Positions 39,072 to 49,992 are shown, counted from the first letter of the stretch. The stretch is 64,000 nucleotides of DNA from Hyphomicrobiales bacterium (GCA_003963405.1 RXIY01000005.1:62001-126000); one strand, 5' to 3'. The notes: generated by a model not told the origin, from the letters alone. Numbers and translations are program-made.

Positions 39072-39529
39072 AGCTTTCCATCCGCCGTCTCTCGAACGGC
39101 GAGGGCCTGCCGCTTCCGGCCTATGCCAGCGACGGCGCCGCCGGACTCGATCTCTATGCGGCTCTGCCTGCCGGACAGAAGCTCGTGCTCGAGCCGGGCG
39201 CCCGCGACCTCATTCCGACGGGCGTGCAGATCGCGCTGCCGTCAGGCTATGAGGCGCAGCTGCGGCCGCGCTCGGGACTAGCCGTCGAATACGGGGTCAC
39301 GGTGCTCAATGCGCCGGGCACGATCGACAGCGACTACCGGGGCGAGGTGAAGGCGCTGCTGATCAATCACGGCGGCCAGCCCTTCGAGATCACGCGGGGC
39401 ATGCGCATCGCGCAGCTGGTCGTGTCGCCGGTCGCCCACGCCACTCTGCTGGAATGCGAGGAGCTCGACGAAACCGCGCGCGGCGCGGGCGGTTTCGGCT
39501 CGACCGGGCTCGGAGAAGGCCGCGAATGA
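39068..39529 (+). CDS. dut: Deoxyuridine 5'-triphosphate nucleotidohydrolase
   Basis: Hydrolyses dUTP to dUMP, keeping uracil out of DNA. Trimeric dUTPase motifs: [36 protein letters not shown], the RIAQLVV segment, and C-terminal GGFGSTG. 153 residues, full length. ATG overlaps the coaBC stop (ATGA type), and the next gene overlaps its stop in turn, so coaBC-dut-Rrf2-like is an operon. Confidence 0.97.
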   Translation: MKLSIRRLSNGEGLPLPAYASDGAAGLDLYAALPAGQKLVLEPGARDLIPTGVQIALPSGYEAQLRPRSGLAVEYGVTVLNAPGTIDSDYRGEVKALLINHGGQPFEITRGMRIAQLVVSPVAHATLLECEELDETARGAGGFGSTGLGEGRE

Positions 39530-39963
39530 GGCTTCTGCCACGGCCCGCGCGCTTCGCCTTGATGGCGACGCTCGACGTTGCGCTCCATGCGCGCGGCCGG
39601 CCGGTGTCGTCGAAAGAGCTCGCGGCGCGTCATGATCTGCCGCCGCGCCGGCTGGAGACGCTGCTCCAGACGCTCGTGCGCGCGGGGATTTTGAAAAGCG
39701 TGCGCGGTCCCGCGGGGGGCTATGAGCTCGCGCGCGAGCGGCGCCGCCTTTGCGTCGGCGAGATCGTGCGCGTCGCTTTGCGGGCGGAGGAGGAGGCCGA
39801 TCAGGCGCCGGCGCTGCTCGTCGCGATTCTCGAGCCTCTGATCGCGGAAGCCGAGGAGGCGACGCTGGCCCGGCTGGACGAGATCACGCTCGAGGACCTC
39901 TATGCGCGCGCTGTCGCGCAAGGATTTGGCGAGAAACAGCCCACGACGGATTTCGAGATCTAG
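39526..39963 (+). CDS. Rrf2-family transcriptional regulator
   Basis: 145 residues with the Rrf2 winged-helix N-terminus ([50 protein letters not shown]). Only one cysteine lies in the region where IscR/NsrR have their three cluster ligands, so an Fe-S cluster of that type is unlikely. ATG overlaps the dut stop. The enoyl-CoA hydratase gene follows 30 bases later. Its target is unknown. Confidence 0.87.
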   Translation: MRLLPRPARFALMATLDVALHARGRPVSSKELAARHDLPPRRLETLLQTLVRAGILKSVRGPAGGYELARERRRLCVGEIVRVALRAEEEADQAPALLVAILEPLIAEAEEATLARLDEITLEDLYARAVAQGFGEKQPTTDFEI

Positions 39964-39992
39964 GGCGCCGCGCGAGGCGCGTTCAGGAGGCC

Positions 39993-40769
39993 ATGATGAG
40001 CTATGACACAATCGAAGTAGAGACCCATGGCCGCGTCGCCCTGCTGCGGCTCAACCGGCCACAGGCGCTCAACGCGCTGAACGCGCTGCTCATCAGCGAG
40101 ATCGATTGCGCGCTCGCCGGCTTCGAAAAGGACGACGGCGTGGGCTGCGTCGTCATCACCGGCTCCGAAAAGGCCTTTGCCGCCGGCGCCGACATCAAGG
40201 AAATGGCCGACAAGAGCTTCGCCGACGCCTTCTTGAGCGACTTCATCGGCCGCTGGGACACGGTCGCGCGGTTCCGCAAGCCGACCATCGCCGCGGTGGC
40301 GGGCTTCGCTCTGGGTGGAGGCTGCGAACTCGCCATGATGTGCGACTTCATCCTGGCGGCCGATACGGCCCAGTTCGGCCAGCCCGAGATCCGGCTCGGC
40401 GTGATTCCCGGGGCCGGCGGCACGCAGCGCCTCACCCGCGCCATCGGCAAGGCCAAGGCCATGGATCTGATACTCACCGGCCGGATGATGGGGGCGGAGG
40501 AGGCCGAACGCGCGGGGCTTGTCGCGCGGATCGTGCCCGCCGCCGATCTGGTCCCGGAGGCGCTCAAGGCTGGCGCGGCGATCGCAGCCATGTCGCTGCC
40601 GGCGGCGCTCATGGCCAAGGAGGCGGTCAACGCCGCCTTTGAGACCACCCTGACCGAGGGCGTGCGATTCGAGCGGCGGCTCTTTTATTCTCTCTTCGCC
40701 ACCGAGGACCAGAAAGAGGGCATGGCCGCTTTCGTGGACAAGCGCAAAGCCGCCTTTCGCCACCGATAG
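39993..40769 (+). CDS. Enoyl-CoA hydratase
   Basis: 258-residue crotonase. Oxyanion-hole and catalytic segments are intact: [26 protein letters not shown] (first Glu) and [19 protein letters not shown] (second Glu). Hydrates trans-2-enoyl-CoA, probably in short-chain beta-oxidation or PHB metabolism. AGGAGG lies 2 bases before the ATG at 39993 and 5 before the next ATG at 39996; either may be used. Confidence 0.93.
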   Translation: MMSYDTIEVETHGRVALLRLNRPQALNALNALLISEIDCALAGFEKDDGVGCVVITGSEKAFAAGADIKEMADKSFADAFLSDFIGRWDTVARFRKPTIAAVAGFALGGGCELAMMCDFILAADTAQFGQPEIRLGVIPGAGGTQRLTRAIGKAKAMDLILTGRMMGAEEAERAGLVARIVPAADLVPEALKAGAAIAAMSLPAALMAKEAVNAAFETTLTEGVRFERRLFYSLFATEDQKEGMAAFVDKRKAAFRHR

Positions 40770-40792
40770 GAGAACGGGCGGCGGCCTCAGCA

Positions 40793-40821
40793 TTGACGAA
40801 ACGGGGCCTCCCGCCTATAAG
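40793..40821 (+). promoter_or_regulatory. Sigma-70-type promoter of rpsT
   Basis: TTGACG and TATAAG separated by exactly 17 bases, about 84 bases before the rpsT start. Confidence 0.8.
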
Positions 40822-40904
40822 GCGCGCGACGTGGCCGCGAATTCGCGGCCGCAACGGTTTCTGGCCGCCATCGGCCGCCCAACAGCTTCGAGGACAGATA
40901 GACC

Positions 40905-41174
40905 ATGGCCAATACCGCCTCGGCCAAAAAAGCCGTTCGCAAGATCGAGCGCCGCACGGCCGTCAACCGCGCCCGCCGCAGCCGCATGCGCACCTTCGTT
41001 CGCAAGGTCGAGGAGGCCATCGCCGCGGGTGACGCGTCGGTCGCCGCCGCGGCCCTGCAGAGCGCCGTGCCCGAGATGATGCGCGCCGCGCAGAAGGGCG
41101 TCGTTCACAAGAACACGGCGTCGCGCAAGGTGTCCCGCCTCACCGCCAGCGTGAAGGCGCTGGCCGGCAAGTAA
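40905..41174 (+). CDS. rpsT: 30S ribosomal protein S20
   Basis: 89 residues, basic, with the S20 pattern [36 protein letters not shown] and [16 protein letters not shown]. Binds 16S rRNA in the small subunit. Strong promoter upstream and terminator downstream, so a single-gene unit. Its place upstream of dnaA is typical of Rhizobiales. Confidence 0.98.
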   Translation: MANTASAKKAVRKIERRTAVNRARRSRMRTFVRKVEEAIAAGDASVAAAALQSAVPEMMRAAQKGVVHKNTASRKVSRLTASVKALAGK

Positions 41175-41230
41175 GCAGACGTTGCACGTCTGGCGTGCAG
41201 AGCGCCTTGCCAGCGACAATACATGCTCAG

Positions 41231-41259
41231 AAAAAAGCCCGGCTCAGCCGGGCTTTTTT
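41231..41259 (+). terminator. Rho-independent terminator of rpsT
   Basis: AAAAAA-GCCCGGC-TCA-GCCGGGC-TTTTTT, a perfect 7-bp stem with flanking A and T runs, about 60 bases after the stop. Confidence 0.95.
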
Positions 41260-42116
41260 ATTGGTCACGGCGCGCCTGACGCAGGAAAGACACAAGCGCT
41301 TAAATTTTTTTCGCGCTCGAGTTGTGATCAGCCAAACAGGCTCCGATTCAATCTGTTGCAACCAAGTCGCCGGGATGGCGCGCCGGGCGCCCCTCTTGAC
41401 AGCGCGTCTTCGACAAATGGCGGAGGTCGAGCCCGCTTGCGCCCGGCTCGGCGCGCCTCACGCGGGCTTCCTAGGTACGCACGTCGAATCATAAATTTAG
41501 AAATACATTAGTCCAAGGCCAGCGGCCGGCGGCGGCGAGGAAATGGCGAAAGAACGACTCCTCGGCGCCGTTCTCATTGCGAGAAGGCGGACGCGCGTGT
41601 AGGTTCCTTGGTGTCGGACGAAAGAGATCAACGCCCGCCAGAACAGCTTTCGGCTGAGCGCATCAAGGGAGCGACGCCATGTCGATATCCTGCCTCCACG
41701 AGCCAAAGCTTCAGGCGTACGATCCTCTTCCTTCCCGTCCGGCCTGAATCAAAAAGTAAGCGTTCAGGGCGCGTGCTCGCTCTGTAGTGTAAACAAGTAG
41801 AAGTCCGGGGTTCGTTTCGATCCCGGGAACCGGGGGCTTTGACATGAGGGAACTGCGGCGAACCAAGGCAATTGGCGTGCTGCGTACCGAGCGCGATCCA
41901 ATCGCGCGGCTTTTTCTTGCTTCGGTTCCCTGCGTTGATTTCAGTGCGGACTCCAGGCCTGACGCTAGTGGCGTTGGGTGCGCTGTGGGTCCGCCGCGCT
42001 AGCCTTTTCAAGTCGCGGTTCTCCGCCGCGAAGGATACATCTCACTTCGTAATGAGCGGCCCCTGCGTTTTTGCGACGCGGGTGTAGGACGCTGCGCGCA
42101 ATTTTTGGAAATCACG
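41260..42116. other. Long rpsT-dnaA intergenic region
   Basis: About 860 bases after the rpsT terminator. Frames on both strands (41497-41706, 41628-42011 and others) lack ribosome-binding sites and overlap each other. No perfect or near-perfect DnaA box (TTATNCACA) was seen on either strand, so there is no direct support for an origin here. The unusual length may reflect dnaA regulation. Confidence 0.55.
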
Positions 42117-43625
42117 ATGTCAAACCGAGAAATTCGGGCCGATGAAATTTCTGCGAAGGATCAGGATCGATGGGAGCGCGTTCGTCAACGGCTTCGCGCC
42201 GAACTCGGCGACGCCGTTTATAATTCCTGGTTCACCCGCCTCGAGCTCGATCGGGTCGAGCAGGGCGCCCTGCACCTTTCGGTGCCGACCAAGTTTCTGA
42301 AGAGCTGGGTGCAGTCGCATTATGCGTCGCGCATCAAATCCCGCGCCGCGAATGAGTTCGAGACGATCGAGCGCGTGGTGATCGACGTGCGGTCGACCGC
42401 GCGCAAACCGAAAATGCGGGAAGCCGGGGGCGCAGAGCGCGAGGCGGAGGCTCCGGCTCTGGCCGTCATCGAAAAGATGGCTGCGCCCGCGCACGCCGGC
42501 GGCGGCTCCGACGCATCCGACGCGCCCCTCTCGCCGCGCCGCGCGCCGCGCCCGACAGCCCGCGTCGATGGGGACTCGCTGCTCGGCTCGCCGCTCGACC
42601 GACGCCTGTCCTTTTCCACGTTTCTCGTGGGGCCGTCGAACCAGCTCGCTTATGCCGCCGCCTGCCGCGTGGCGGAGGCGCGTCCCGGCGATACGCCGAT
42701 GTTCAATCCGCTTTACGCTCATGCCGCTGTGGGGCTCGGCAAGACCCATCTCTTGCAGGCGCTTGCCCACGCCACGAACGACAATCGCCGCCGTGCGGTC
42801 TATCTGACGGCGGAACGTTTCATGAGCGGCTTCGTCTCGTCGCTCACGACCCAGACTTCGATCGCCTTCAAGGAGCGGCTGCGCGCGATCGACATGTTGA
42901 TCATCGACGACGTGCAGTTCCTGCAGGGCAAATCGATTCAGCAGGAATTCTGTCACACGCTCAATGCGCTCATCGACTCTGGCCGCCAGGTCGTGGTCGC
43001 GGCGGATCGTCCGCCATCCGATCTCGAAACGCTCGACGAGCGCGTTCTTTCGCGTCTCAAGGGCGGCCTTTGCGTCGATATCGGACCGCTCGACGAGGCG
43101 CTCCGCGTCAAGATTTTATCGGCGCGCATCCTCGCCGCCCAAGACTCCAATCCGAGCTTCCACGTGCCGCCGGATGTTGTGTCCTATGTGGCCCGCACCA
43201 TCGTCACCAATGGCCGCGACCTCGAAGGGGCGGTGAACCGCCTGCTTGCGCATGTGACGCTCAATGGCGCGCCGCTGACAGTGGAGACGGCGGAAACCGC
43301 GATCCGCGATCTGGTGCGCACGCAGGAGCCGAAGCGCGTCAAGATCGACGACATTCAGAAACTCGTCGCGTCCCATTACAATATCTCGCGCGCCGACATT
43401 CTGTCCTCGCGCCGCACCGCCAATGTGGTGCGTCCGCGCCAGATCGCGATGTATCTGTCAAAAGTGCTGACGCTACGCTCGCTGCCCGAGATTGGTCGAC
43501 GCTTCGGCGGCCGCGATCATACGACAGTGCTGCACGCCGTCCGCAAGATCGAGGAGCTCGTCTCCAAGGATAAGAGCCTCGCGGAAGTCATCGACCTGTT
43601 GAAGCGAATCCTGAACGAGCAGTGA
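42117..43625 (+). CDS. dnaA: Chromosomal replication initiator protein DnaA
   Basis: 502 residues from ATG 42117 (TTG at 42105 is an alternative). Domain I around [23 protein letters not shown], variable domain II, AAA+ domain with Walker [14 protein letters not shown] and Walker [14 protein letters not shown], and C-terminal helix-turn-helix with [17 protein letters not shown] that binds DnaA boxes. dnaN does not follow; a convergent polyamine-binding protein gene does. Confidence 0.97.
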   Translation: MSNREIRADEISAKDQDRWERVRQRLRAELGDAVYNSWFTRLELDRVEQGALHLSVPTKFLKSWVQSHYASRIKSRAANEFETIERVVIDVRSTARKPKMREAGGAEREAEAPALAVIEKMAAPAHAGGGSDASDAPLSPRRAPRPTARVDGDSLLGSPLDRRLSFSTFLVGPSNQLAYAAACRVAEARPGDTPMFNPLYAHAAVGLGKTHLLQALAHATNDNRRRAVYLTAERFMSGFVSSLTTQTSIAFKERLRAIDMLIIDDVQFLQGKSIQQEFCHTLNALIDSGRQVVVAADRPPSDLETLDERVLSRLKGGLCVDIGPLDEALRVKILSARILAAQDSNPSFHVPPDVVSYVARTIVTNGRDLEGAVNRLLAHVTLNGAPLTVETAETAIRDLVRTQEPKRVKIDDIQKLVASHYNISRADILSSRRTANVVRPRQIAMYLSKVLTLRSLPEIGRRFGGRDHTTVLHAVRKIEELVSKDKSLAEVIDLLKRILNEQ

Positions 43626-43692
43626 CGGGGGCGTTCCCCCGCGCACTTCCTCGATTGGCCGTCTCCAATGCTGGCGTCGGGACGGCGCGGCG

Positions 43693-44772
43693 CTACTTGC
43701 CTGTCTTCACAGTCGTCCAGAGGCGGGTGATATATTTCTGTTCGGGCTGGTTGGGCGTCGTCACAGTGAAGAGCCGGCGCATGGTCGCCTCTGAGGGATA
43801 GACCGCCGGATCCTCAGCGATGGACTTGTCGATGAGAGGCCGAGAAGGCCCCACGCCATTGGCGAAATTGGTCGCCTTCGTATTGCGCGCCGCAATATCC
43901 GGCCGCAGCATGAAATCGATGAACTGATACGCCTCCTTCAGATGCGGCGCATCGATGGGAATGGCGAAATTGTCCATGCTCATCAGAGCGCCTTCCGCCG
44001 GGATGACATAGGCGATGTCGACATCGGCGCCGGCCTCGCGCGCGCGGTTGCGCGCCTGGAGGCTGTCGCCGGCCCAGCCGACGGCAAGGCAGATGTCGCC
44101 GTTGGCGAGCGCGTTGATATATTCCGAGGAGTGAAATTTCTTGATGTAGCGGCGTAGCCCCGACAAATGGTCAGCTGCGCGCTTGAGGTCCGCGTCGCGC
44201 TTCGAGTTGGGATCGAGCTTGAGATAATTGAGCGTGACCGCGAAAATATCCTCGGGGCTGTCGAGCACATAGACGCCGCAATCGGAGAGCTTCTTCAACG
44301 CCTCCGGCCGCAGCACCTGATCCCAGCTGGTGATCGGCTTGCCGAGGCGCTCCTTGATCTTCGCCACATTATAGGCGACGCCGGTCGTGTACCACATGTA
44401 ATTCACGGCATGGGCGTTGCCGGGATCGTAACGCGCCAGCCGGTTGTCGATCTCGGTCCAGATATTGCCGGCGTTGGCGAGGCGCTTGCGATCTATGGGC
44501 TGCAAGACCCCCGCCTTGATCTGGCGCTGGAGGAAAGTCGCCGAGGGGACGACAATGTCGTAGCCCGTGGAGCCTGCGAGGAGCCGTGACTCGAGCATTT
44601 CATTCGAGTCGTAGGTATCATAGAGGACCTTGATCCCGGTCTCGCGGGTGAAGTCCTCGAGCACGGCGGGGTCGATATAGTCGCTCCAGTTGAAAATATT
44701 GACGACGCGCTCTGCTGCGAGCGCGGGCGCGCAGGCGAGGACAAAAACGAGAGCGGCAAGAAATTTTTTCAT
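43693..44772 (-). CDS. Periplasmic spermidine/putrescine-binding protein (PotD/PotF type)
   Basis: 359 residues with a signal peptide (FLAALVFVLACAPALA). The bacterial SBP-8-like polyamine-binding fold shows VVNIFNWSDYIDPAVLEDF, LAVGWAGDSLQA and FAIPIDAPHLKEAYQFIDFML, matching PotF/PotD. No ABC permease or ATPase genes lie beside it, so the rest of the transporter must be elsewhere. ATG at 44772; no good ribosome-binding site is visible. Confidence 0.88.
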   Translation of the reverse strand: MKKFLAALVFVLACAPALAAERVVNIFNWSDYIDPAVLEDFTRETGIKVLYDTYDSNEMLESRLLAGSTGYDIVVPSATFLQRQIKAGVLQPIDRKRLANAGNIWTEIDNRLARYDPGNAHAVNYMWYTTGVAYNVAKIKERLGKPITSWDQVLRPEALKKLSDCGVYVLDSPEDIFAVTLNYLKLDPNSKRDADLKRAADHLSGLRRYIKKFHSSEYINALANGDICLAVGWAGDSLQARNRAREAGADVDIAYVIPAEGALMSMDNFAIPIDAPHLKEAYQFIDFMLRPDIAARNTKATNFANGVGPSRPLIDKSIAEDPAVYPSEATMRRLFTVTTPNQPEQKYITRLWTTVKTGK

Positions 44773-44967
44773 GTGGCGGGCGGGCTTTTGAGGGGCGGCT
44801 TGCGCCGCTGGACGACGAACGGAGAGTATCACGCCCGCCGAGGACTTGGCGACCGGCGACCGGGCCGGGAGGGTTCCGTGATTGCGAACGCGGCCTCAAA
44901 GTATTTTAATAAATGACGGTTTTCATCGGCGCCAGGGTCGCCGAAAATCATAAGAGAGGACGGCAAG

Positions 44968-45552
44968 ATGTCAGCAATGGCCAAGCTCGTCTATTTTGTC
45001 TCTATTCTTCCAGGCAGAAAGCAGACGGGCGCCAATGCCGACACGGGCGCCGTCGACGCCTCCCTCATAACAGATCCTTTTGAGCGTGCGGTCGCCGAAT
45101 TCCAGACTCACATCGAAAAAAGCAAGAACGATTCCACGGCCTTCCTCGGGAAAGAGCTGTACATTTATCTCCATTTGGTGCGGTCGTGGTTCAAATACCT
45201 GAGCTTCAAGCATCAGAACGATCGTGAAACCATCCGGAACATGAAGGAAAACTACATAGAGTATCTTCTTTGCATGAAAGAGATGCAGACGACGAGATTT
45301 ATGTTCGTAAAAGGCGGCGGCGCCGAGGAATATAGGGAGCGTTACGCCGCCGCGAAAAAAATAAAGGAAGAGATCGAAAGCGCCTTCGCCGACGCCCTGG
45401 GAAACGAGGCGGCTGTCGAGCTGGAATGCGTCAGGGCGCTCCCTGGCCGGTGCTTCAACCGGCACGGCGACAAGGCGCCGGACGGATATCAGTTCGATAA
45501 ATATGAAACCGGCGTCGAGAAGCTGCCCGAAGCAGAGGGCGCCTTGTCGTAG
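44968..45552 (+). CDS. Cytoplasmic protein of unknown function
   Basis: 194 residues, mainly helical and charged, with Lys/Glu-rich C-terminal half and no signal peptide or transmembrane helix. I recognise no domain. AGAGGACGG before the ATG supports the start. Codon choice is A+T-richer than the neighbouring genes (for example runs such as AAAAAAATAAAGGAAGAG), a hint of recent acquisition. It lies between potF-like and proS with its own promoter space. Confidence 0.7.
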   Translation: MSAMAKLVYFVSILPGRKQTGANADTGAVDASLITDPFERAVAEFQTHIEKSKNDSTAFLGKELYIYLHLVRSWFKYLSFKHQNDRETIRNMKENYIEYLLCMKEMQTTRFMFVKGGGAEEYRERYAAAKKIKEEIESAFADALGNEAAVELECVRALPGRCFNRHGDKAPDGYQFDKYETGVEKLPEAEGALS

Positions 45553-45710
45553 GAGGCAATGCGCAGCTCAAGGCTCTGGCTGGGGCGCCGGCTTGACGCC
45601 TGCTCCGGGCTTCGCGCGGCGGGCGCTTGCCTTTTGCGTGGTTAGGCGCTTCAACGGCCACTGAGCCGCCGTTATGCTCGCCAATCTCCGAATCGTCAGT
45701 GGAAGCCCCC

Positions 45711-47054
45711 ATGCGCCTGTCCCGTTACTTCCTGCCCATCCTGCGCGAGACGCCCAAGGAGGCCGAGATCGTCTCGCATCGGCTGATGCTGCGGGCGGGC
45801 ATGATCCGGCAGGAGTCGGCCGGCATTTACGCCTGGCTGCCGCTGGGCCTGAAAGTTTTGAACAATATCAATCGCATCATCCGTGAGGAGCAGAACCGGG
45901 CCGGCGCCATCGAGCTGCTGATGCCGACGATCCAGTCGGCCGATCTTTGGCGCGAATCCGGCCGCTACGACGCTTATGGCAAGGAGATGCTCCGCATTTC
46001 CGACCGCCACGAGCGTGAAATGCTCTTCGGTCCGACCAACGAAGAGATGATCACGGAGATCTTCCGCGGCTATGTGCGCTCCTACAAGGATCTGCCGCTC
46101 AATCTCTATCACATCCAGTGGAAGTTCCGCGACGAGGTGCGCCCGCGCTTCGGCGTCATGCGCTCGCGCGAATTCCTGATGAAGGACGCCTATTCCTTCG
46201 ACCTTACCCCCGAGGCCGGGCGCCACTCCTACAACAAGATGTTCGTCGCCTATCTGCGCACGTTCGCGCGCATGGGGCTGACCGCCATTCCGATGGCGGC
46301 CGAATCCGGGCCGATCGGCGGCAATCTGAGCCATGAATTCATCATTCTGGCCGAGACGGGCGAGAGCGAGGTGTTCTGCCACAAGGATTTCCTGTCCTTC
46401 CTGCCGCCGCCCGCCACTGTCAATTTCGACGCCGCCGCCGCGCTCGAAGGGATCGTCGGTCAGTGGACCAGCCGCTACGCCGCGACGAGCGAGATGCACG
46501 ACGCGGCGGCCTTCGCGGCCGTGCCGGCCGATTCGCAGCTTTCTGCGCGCGGCATCGAGGTTGGCCATATTTTCTACTTCGGAACCAAATATTCCGAGCC
46601 GATGAAGGCCGTAGTGAACGGTCCGGACGGCAAGGAGGTCGTCGTTCAGATGGGATCCTATGGCATTGGCCCCTCCCGCCTCGTCGCCGCGCTCATCGAG
46701 GCGAATCATGACGAGGCCGGCGTCATCTGGCCGGAGACGGTCGCGCCCTTCCATGTCGGCGTCGCGGATCTCAAGGCCGGCGACGCGGCGACCGGAAAGG
46801 TCTGCGGCGAACTGGTCGAGCAGCTGGAGAACGCCGGGCTCGACGTGCTCCACGACGACCGTGACGAGCGGCCGGGCGGAAAATTCGCCACGCTCGATCT
46901 GATCGGCTTGCCATGGCAAATTCTCGTCGGCCCGAAGGGGCTGGCCGAGGGCCGGGTCGAGGTGAAGCGCCGGCGCACCGGCGAACGTGAGCTGCTATCG
47001 CCAGCCGAGGCGGCGGCGAGGGTCATCGCGGCGGTCAAGCAGGCGGGCGCATGA
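45711..47054 (+). CDS. proS: Prolyl-tRNA synthetase (short alphaproteobacterial form)
   Basis: 447 residues from ATG 45711 with GGAAG upstream; a longer frame is rejected. Class II aaRS motifs: [19 protein letters not shown] (motif 1 region), [24 protein letters not shown] (motif 2, written by its parts RDEVRPRFG and [10 protein letters not shown]), [13 protein letters not shown] (motif 3), then the anticodon-binding domain. The editing insertion of E. coli ProS is absent. lolC/E starts inside the stop codon overlap. Confidence 0.96.
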   Translation: MRLSRYFLPILRETPKEAEIVSHRLMLRAGMIRQESAGIYAWLPLGLKVLNNINRIIREEQNRAGAIELLMPTIQSADLWRESGRYDAYGKEMLRISDRHEREMLFGPTNEEMITEIFRGYVRSYKDLPLNLYHIQWKFRDEVRPRFGVMRSREFLMKDAYSFDLTPEAGRHSYNKMFVAYLRTFARMGLTAIPMAAESGPIGGNLSHEFIILAETGESEVFCHKDFLSFLPPPATVNFDAAAALEGIVGQWTSRYAATSEMHDAAAFAAVPADSQLSARGIEVGHIFYFGTKYSEPMKAVVNGPDGKEVVVQMGSYGIGPSRLVAALIEANHDEAGVIWPETVAPFHVGVADLKAGDAATGKVCGELVEQLENAGLDVLHDDRDERPGGKFATLDLIGLPWQILVGPKGLAEGRVEVKRRRTGERELLSPAEAAARVIAAVKQAGA

Positions 47055-48340
47055 GCGAGAGGGGGGCGGCCACGGAGCCGCTGGACGGAGCCAAAGCCTT
47101 TTCGCCTTTCGAACGGATGGTGGCGCTTCGCTATCTGCGGGCGCGACGCGCGGATGGCTTCGTCTCCGTCATCGCCGGCTTCTCCTTTCTCGGCATCATG
47201 CTCGGCGTGGCGACGCTCATCGTCGTCACCTCGGTGATGAACGGCTTCCATCGCGAACTGATGGACAAGATCATGGGCGTCAACGGCCACGCCTTTTTGC
47301 AGGCCGTCGAGACCCCCTTCACTGACTGGGACGACGTGTCCGCGAAAGCCTCGCGGACGCCCGGCGTGAAACTCGCCATTCCCATGGTCGAGGGCGCGGC
47401 CGGAATATCGACCCAGTTCGGCCAGTCGGGCGTGCTGGTGCGCGGGGTGCGGGAGAAGGATCTCATTCGCCTGCCCGGCATTGCGGACAATGTGAAAAGC
47501 GGCGCGCTCAATGGCTTCGACACGGGAGAGTCCGTCGCCATCGGCCAGCGGCTCGCCGAGACGCTCGGCGTCTCCGTGGGCGACAAGGTGAGCCTGCTCG
47601 TCGCCAAGGGCGCGCAGACGCCGTTCGGCGTCGCCCCGCGCATCAAGGCCTACAGGGTCGCGGCGATCTTCTCGATCGGCATGTCTGAATTCGACAATGT
47701 TTTCGTCTACATGCCGCTCGCCGAGGCGCAGCTCTTCTTCAACAAGGACAAGGAGGCGACGGTCGTCGAGGTCTTCGTGGACGATCCGGAAGAGATGGAT
47801 CTCTTTCGCACGAATCTCGAAAAGGCGGTGACGCGGCCGCTGATCGTCACCGACTGGCGCCAGCGCAACAAGACCTTCTTCGATACGCTCAAGGTCGAGA
47901 AGAACATCCTCTTCATCATTCTGACGCTGATCGTCATCGTCGCGGCTTTCAACATCGTTTCGGGCCTCACCATGCTCGTGAAGGACAAGACGCAGGACAT
48001 CGCCATCCTGCGCACCATGGGCGCGTCGCGCGCCGCGGTGCTGCGAGTCTTTCTCATCATCGGGGCGTCGATCGGCGTCGCCGGCGCAATTGCTGGTTTC
48101 CTGCTCGGCCTGCTGATCGCCAAGAATCTGGACACAATCCGGTTGGCGCTGAACAAGGCCTTCGACGCAAATCTCTTCCCGGCGGAATTTTATTTCCTGT
48201 CGCGTCTGCCGGCGATCGTCGATATGCGCGAGGTGACCGTGATCGTCGTCATGACGCTGATCCTTGCCGTTCTCGCCTCGATCTATCCCGCCTGGAAGGC
48301 CGCCTCGCTCGATCCGATCGAAGCTCTCCGGCACGAATGA
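47051..48340 (+). CDS. lolC: Lipoprotein-releasing ABC transporter permease LolC/LolE
   Basis: 429-residue inner-membrane permease of the Lol system that extracts lipoproteins for transfer to LolA. N-terminal helix ([21 protein letters not shown]), large periplasmic domain, and three C-terminal helices with the family coupling segment [18 protein letters not shown]. Alphaproteobacteria often have a single LolC/E homologue. ATG overlaps the proS stop; lolD follows with an overlap. Confidence 0.93.
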   Translation: MSERGAATEPLDGAKAFSPFERMVALRYLRARRADGFVSVIAGFSFLGIMLGVATLIVVTSVMNGFHRELMDKIMGVNGHAFLQAVETPFTDWDDVSAKASRTPGVKLAIPMVEGAAGISTQFGQSGVLVRGVREKDLIRLPGIADNVKSGALNGFDTGESVAIGQRLAETLGVSVGDKVSLLVAKGAQTPFGVAPRIKAYRVAAIFSIGMSEFDNVFVYMPLAEAQLFFNKDKEATVVEVFVDDPEEMDLFRTNLEKAVTRPLIVTDWRQRNKTFFDTLKVEKNILFIILTLIVIVAAFNIVSGLTMLVKDKTQDIAILRTMGASRAAVLRVFLIIGASIGVAGAIAGFLLGLLIAKNLDTIRLALNKAFDANLFPAEFYFLSRLPAIVDMREVTVIVVMTLILAVLASIYPAWKAASLDPIEALRHE

Positions 48341-49041
48341 GGGCAGAAAGCGAAGGCATGAGCGACGCCGTTCTGGAACTGCGCAATATCGCGCGGCACT
48401 ATCGCGAAGGCGAGGCGCGGCTCGACATTCTCGTCGACGCCAATCTCTCCATCTATCCCGGTGAGACCGTGGCGCTCATCGCGCCCTCCGGCGCCGGCAA
48501 ATCGACGCTGCTGCATATCGCCGGCCTGCTCGAGCGGCCGGACAGCGGCGAGACGTTGATCAATTCCCGGCCCACCTCCGGCATGAGCGACAATGAGCGC
48601 ACGCGGCTGCGCCGCGACTGCATCGGCTTCATCTATCAGTTTCACCATCTGCTGCCGGAGTTCTCGGCGCTGGAAAACATCGTCCTGCCGCAGATGATCA
48701 ACGGGCTGGAGCACAAGGAGGCGGAGGCCCGCGCCCGGCAATTGCTGGACTATCTCAAGCTCGGACCGCGCGCCTCGCATCGGCCCTCGGAGCTCTCTGG
48801 CGGCGAGCAGCAGCGTGTCGCCATCGCCCGCGCGGTCGCCAACGCCCCGCATCTTCTTCTGGCTGATGAACCGACCGGCAATCTCGATCCGCGCACGGCG
48901 GAGCATGTCTTCGCGACGCTGATGGCGCTCGCCCGCAACTCCGGGCTCGCCGCGCTCATCGCGACGCATAATCTCGAACTCGCTGAACAAATGGACCGCC
49001 GCGTAACGCTACGCGACGGCCGAATCGAAGAGCTTCCGTGA
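48337..49041 (+). CDS. lolD: Lipoprotein-releasing ABC transporter ATPase LolD
   Basis: 234-residue ABC ATPase. Walker [14 protein letters not shown]-loop [15 protein letters not shown], signature [16 protein letters not shown], Walker [13 protein letters not shown], His-loop ATHNLELA. Start at 48337 overlaps the lolC stop (ATGA); an ATG at 48358 with GAAGG close by is an alternative. Completes a proS-lolC/E-lolD operon. Confidence 0.95.
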   Translation: MRAESEGMSDAVLELRNIARHYREGEARLDILVDANLSIYPGETVALIAPSGAGKSTLLHIAGLLERPDSGETLINSRPTSGMSDNERTRLRRDCIGFIYQFHHLLPEFSALENIVLPQMINGLEHKEAEARARQLLDYLKLGPRASHRPSELSGGEQQRVAIARAVANAPHLLLADEPTGNLDPRTAEHVFATLMALARNSGLAALIATHNLELAEQMDRRVTLRDGRIEELP

Positions 49042-49047
49042 TGGAGG

Positions 49048-49066
49048 GGCGGCTTTTTAGGCCGCC
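49048..49066. terminator. Possible convergent hairpin between lolD and the next gene
   Basis: GGCGGC and GCCGCC (6-bp stem, 7-base loop TTTTTAG) between two convergent stop codons, overlapping the end of the minus-strand gene. T-rich on the plus side. Weak. Confidence 0.35.
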
Positions 49067-49626
49067 TTCTTCTTGTCGATGAACTGCTTCTTGTACCAGA
49101 GGCCGAAGCCGACGGTCGCCAGCACGCCGAAGAAGACAGCAATCGTCAGGTCCTTCGTGGCCGTCAGACCGACCGAGAAGGGGAAGCGGGCGACATATTC
49201 CTTGGAGCCGTCGTCGCTCTTCGCCTTCACGATGCCGATATATTTCCCCTCGTTCACGAAGTTGTGATCGAAGGTCAGCGTGCCGGTCTTGTACTTCTTC
49301 GGCGGCGAATAATATTCGGTGTTCGCCTCGAGATTCTCGTTGTCGTCCTTCTGGCCGACGTCCTTGAGGACGCGCATCTCGAGGTTCATGTCGCGCAGTT
49401 CGTCCTGCTGCGCGTCGAGGGTGATGATGGTCGGCCCCGCGTCCGGGATGTCGTCACAGAACTGCTCGCGCGACTTGAGCGGCTGATAGCCCGTGAAGCT
49501 CATCGTGTCCGGCCCGATCTTCATCAGGCATTGCCCCTGGTTGGAGCCGACGTCGCCGTGCGCGTGCGCCTGAGCCACCCAACCGACCGTCGCCAAAGTC
49601 ATGGCGACGAGAAAGCGCATCTTCAT
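49057..49626 (-). CDS. Exported, C-terminally anchored protein, possible copper (histidine-brace) protein
   Basis: 189 residues from ATG 49626, which has GGGAG 9 bases upstream. Signal peptide of about 20-22 residues; the two possible signal-peptidase sites (AQA before residue 21, AHA before 23) both leave a histidine as the mature first residue. The periplasmic domain is beta-rich ([24 protein letters not shown]) with Cys33 and Cys57 and only one other His, His121 in FDHNF. A single transmembrane helix (158-178) and a basic cytoplasmic tail follow. I recall similar proteins in methane/ammonia-oxidiser genomes but cannot name the family. Confidence 0.72.
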   Translation of the reverse strand: MKMRFLVAMTLATVGWVAQAHAHGDVGSNQGQCLMKIGPDTMSFTGYQPLKSREQFCDDIPDAGPTIITLDAQQDELRDMNLEMRVLKDVGQKDDNENLEANTEYYSPPKKYKTGTLTFDHNFVNEGKYIGIVKAKSDDGSKEYVARFPFSVGLTATKDLTIAVFFGVLATVGFGLWYKKQFIDKKKAA

Positions 49627-49992
49627 TTTCGATTTCTCCCTTAGCAATTATCTGCCGCTTCTTGGCCGAGCGGGCGCCCCTTCCGTGACCCTCGCATGGA
49701 AAGAACCGCTGGCGACCCCGAGCCCGGGCGGGCCGAGAGCCGCCTATTAGCAGCTTGTGGTTAGCATATATCAATTCAAGGGGCCGTGTCTTGCGACCTT
49801 CGGCCACACGCCAAGGCGCCCGAAAAGCAGAGAGGCGGGCAGAAGGTTTTCAGGAGTCAGAGGGCGGCGCTCCGTTAATCATGTCCTTGCGCGAAGGTCT
49901 CCATCGGTTCGCGTTCCGGTTGTCAGAATTGCGCAGGTCAAGTTAAGCTTTGGTTTACCACGGGCCTTCGCCCGTCATACCCAGAGGCCGCG
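49627..49992. other. Intergenic region
   Basis: About 365 bases between divergent genes. GGGCCTTCGCCC, a short hairpin, lies around 49962-49974 before the next start. Frames inside are short and overlapping; nothing else recognised. Confidence 0.45.

Noticed and set aside
41790-41840. tRNA-like T-arm (GGTTCG...ATCCC)
   Set aside because: No acceptor stem or anticodon arm can be built around it.
41628-42011. 127-codon frame upstream of dnaA
   Set aside because: No ribosome-binding site, no recognisable domain, and it competes with several other chance frames.
41260-42116. Replication origin between rpsT and dnaA
   Set aside because: No DnaA-box-like nonamers were found by eye on either strand, and in many alphaproteobacteria the origin lies elsewhere.
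43628-43641. Terminator after dnaA (GGGGGCGTTCCCCC)
   Set aside because: Short stem with a tiny loop and no T tract; not convincing.
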